A stretch of DNA of 6,226 nucleotides from Pseudomonadota bacterium (GTDB taxonomy: Bacteria > Pseudomonadota > Gammaproteobacteria > Burkholderiales > Gallionellaceae), in assembly GCA_021783855.1 (NCBI GenBank), contig JAJXTL010000156.1:1-6226 (forward strand), read 5' to 3'. Under the pieces are notes generated by a model that saw only the letters and a list, made by a program, of their open reading frames with translations, did no database searches and was not told the origin of the DNA. Every line of letters starts with the position of its first letter. Position 1 is the first letter of the stretch. Below are positions 5,441-6,226 of the stretch, in pieces. Position numbers and translations under genes: made by a program.

Positions 5441-5465
5441 ACGATAAAGATTACGGAACCGCAGG

Positions 5466-6020
5466 ATGGACTCCCCGATAAAAACAAAAGAAAAGCGTTT
5501 TCAGGCGATGGTGTTGCCGCATCTGGATTCGGCTTTCAATCTGGCGCGCTGGCTTACGCGCAACAACCAGGACGCGGAAGAGATCGTGCAGGAGGCTTAT
5601 TTGCGCGCATATAAATTCTTTGGCGGCTTCCATGGCGAGGATGGGCGCGCATGGCTGCTGGGTATAGTACGCAATACCTTTTACACCTGGTATCGGCAGA
5701 ACAGGGCGGAAGGCCAGACCACCCAGTTTGAAGAGGAATTGCACAGCATCGGAAACACCGACTCCAGCGTCGTGAATCATGCAGACGACAACCCTGAAGC
5801 CCTGCTCATCCAGAAGGATTGCCAGCGCCAGATGCAACAGGCTCTGGAAAAACTGTCGGTGGAGTTTCGCGAAGTGATGGTCTTGCGCGAACTGGAAGAC
5901 ATGTCATACAGACAGATTGCGGGAATTACCGGAATACCGATAGGCACAGTGATGTCACGCCTGGGACGGGGTCGGAAGCAGTTGGCAGAAATCCTTGCAT
6001 CGCAGAAATGGAATACATGA
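5466..6020 (+). CDS. ECF (extracytoplasmic function) RNA polymerase sigma factor
   Basis: This encodes 184 residues, the usual ECF length. It directs RNA polymerase core to a small set of promoters in response to an envelope or redox cue. Sigma region 2 spans about residues 18-80, with DAEEIVQEAYLRAYKFFGGF (36-55, region 2.1-2.2, core contact) and RAWLLGIVRNTFYTWYRQ (61-78, region 2.3-2.4, -10 recognition). An acidic linker (86-115) leads to region 4 (about 122-180), whose EFREVMVLRELEDMSYRQIA and IPIGTVMSRLGRGRKQL contain the helix-turn-helix for the -35. The ATG at 5466 is the first Met after an in-frame stop; its ribosome site (GGAA, 5455-5458) is weak, so translation may be limited. The gene overlaps the anti-sigma gene by 4 nt. 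A likely autoregulatory promoter lies just upstream. I cannot name the ECF subgroup with confidence. Confidence 0.95.
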   Translation: MDSPIKTKEKRFQAMVLPHLDSAFNLARWLTRNNQDAEEIVQEAYLRAYKFFGGFHGEDGRAWLLGIVRNTFYTWYRQNRAEGQTTQFEEELHSIGNTDSSVVNHADDNPEALLIQKDCQRQMQQALEKLSVEFREVMVLRELEDMSYRQIAGITGIPIGTVMSRLGRGRKQLAEILASQKWNT

Positions 6021-6226
6021 TGGATCATCAAAAATTCATGGAACTGCTGCCGGCCTATCTCGACCAGGAGCTTGGCGTCGCCGATTCGCTTGCGTTGGAA
6101 CAACATCTTGACAGCTGTGCTGCATGCCAAAGCGAGCTCTCGGCGCAGCGCAGGGTGCGTGAAAGCCTGAAAAGCTATGCCCCCTATTTTTCCGCGCCCG
6201 ATCACCTTGCTCAACGCATCGCGATG
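6017..6226 (+). CDS. Zinc-finger anti-sigma factor, N-terminal part (runs off the window)
   Basis: The frame opens with ATG at 6017, overlapping the sigma stop (ATGA), followed at once by a second in-frame ATG at 6020; either may be the start. It is open to the last base, giving 70 residues of an incomplete protein. The start MMDHQKFMELLPAYLDQEL resembles the anti-sigma 'LLPAYLDGEL' helix. H30-x3-C34-x2-C37 is the zinc-binding anti-sigma (ZAS) signature, in which the Cys pair may sense oxidation or the protein may be membrane-bound and proteolysed. Whether a transmembrane segment or a sensor domain follows cannot be seen. The role, holding the sigma factor inactive until a signal arrives, is inferred from the motif and the overlap. 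Confidence 0.9.
   Translation, partial: MMDHQKFMELLPAYLDQELGVADSLALEQHLDSCAACQSELSAQRRVRESLKSYAPYFSAPDHLAQRIAM

Overview
The window looks like chromosomal DNA of a Gram-negative, respiring proteobacterium, most likely a betaproteobacterium. The reasons are a UbiT-type ubiquinone factor preceded by a peptidase-U32 relative, a high-potential iron-sulfur protein (HiPIP), several Tat-exported proteins, and an ECF sigma / zinc-finger anti-sigma pair. Base composition is moderately GC-rich throughout, with AT-richer intergenic stretches. I see no insertion sequence, CRISPR array, tRNA or rRNA.

Left part (1-1775): the 3' end of a probable ubiV is followed 2 nt later by ubiT; together they belong to the oxygen-independent ubiquinone pathway. 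After a roughly 330-bp gap with GC-rich hairpins lies a single-domain bacteriohemerythrin with a complete di-iron ligand set. Between it and the next, convergent gene is a 380-bp gap. It holds a near-perfect 30-bp palindrome and an open but start-less frame on the minus strand.

Middle part (1776-3738): two minus-strand genes encode Tat-signal proteins. One is a fumarylacetoacetate hydrolase (FAH) family protein with apparently intact metal ligands, unusual because it should be exported. The other is a HiPIP matching the family's C-terminal cysteine signature. Upstream of the HiPIP gene is a 419-bp divergent intergenic region.

Right part (3739-6226, plus strand): a Tat-exported, probably lipid-anchored calcineurin-type metallophosphoesterase, a secreted YceI-family lipocalin-like protein, an ECF sigma factor, and the start of its zinc-finger anti-sigma factor, which overlaps the sigma stop codon and runs off the end.

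The most informative new signal is a bipartite element, GGGAATAA-N15-GGTATT, found with identical spacing upstream of both the sigma gene and the phosphoesterase gene. A weaker relative with the same spacing lies on the minus strand facing the HiPIP gene. The simplest reading is an autoregulated ECF sigma factor that controls neighbouring envelope proteins (phosphoesterase, probably YceI, perhaps HiPIP). This is inference from sequence and needs transcription-start or regulon data.
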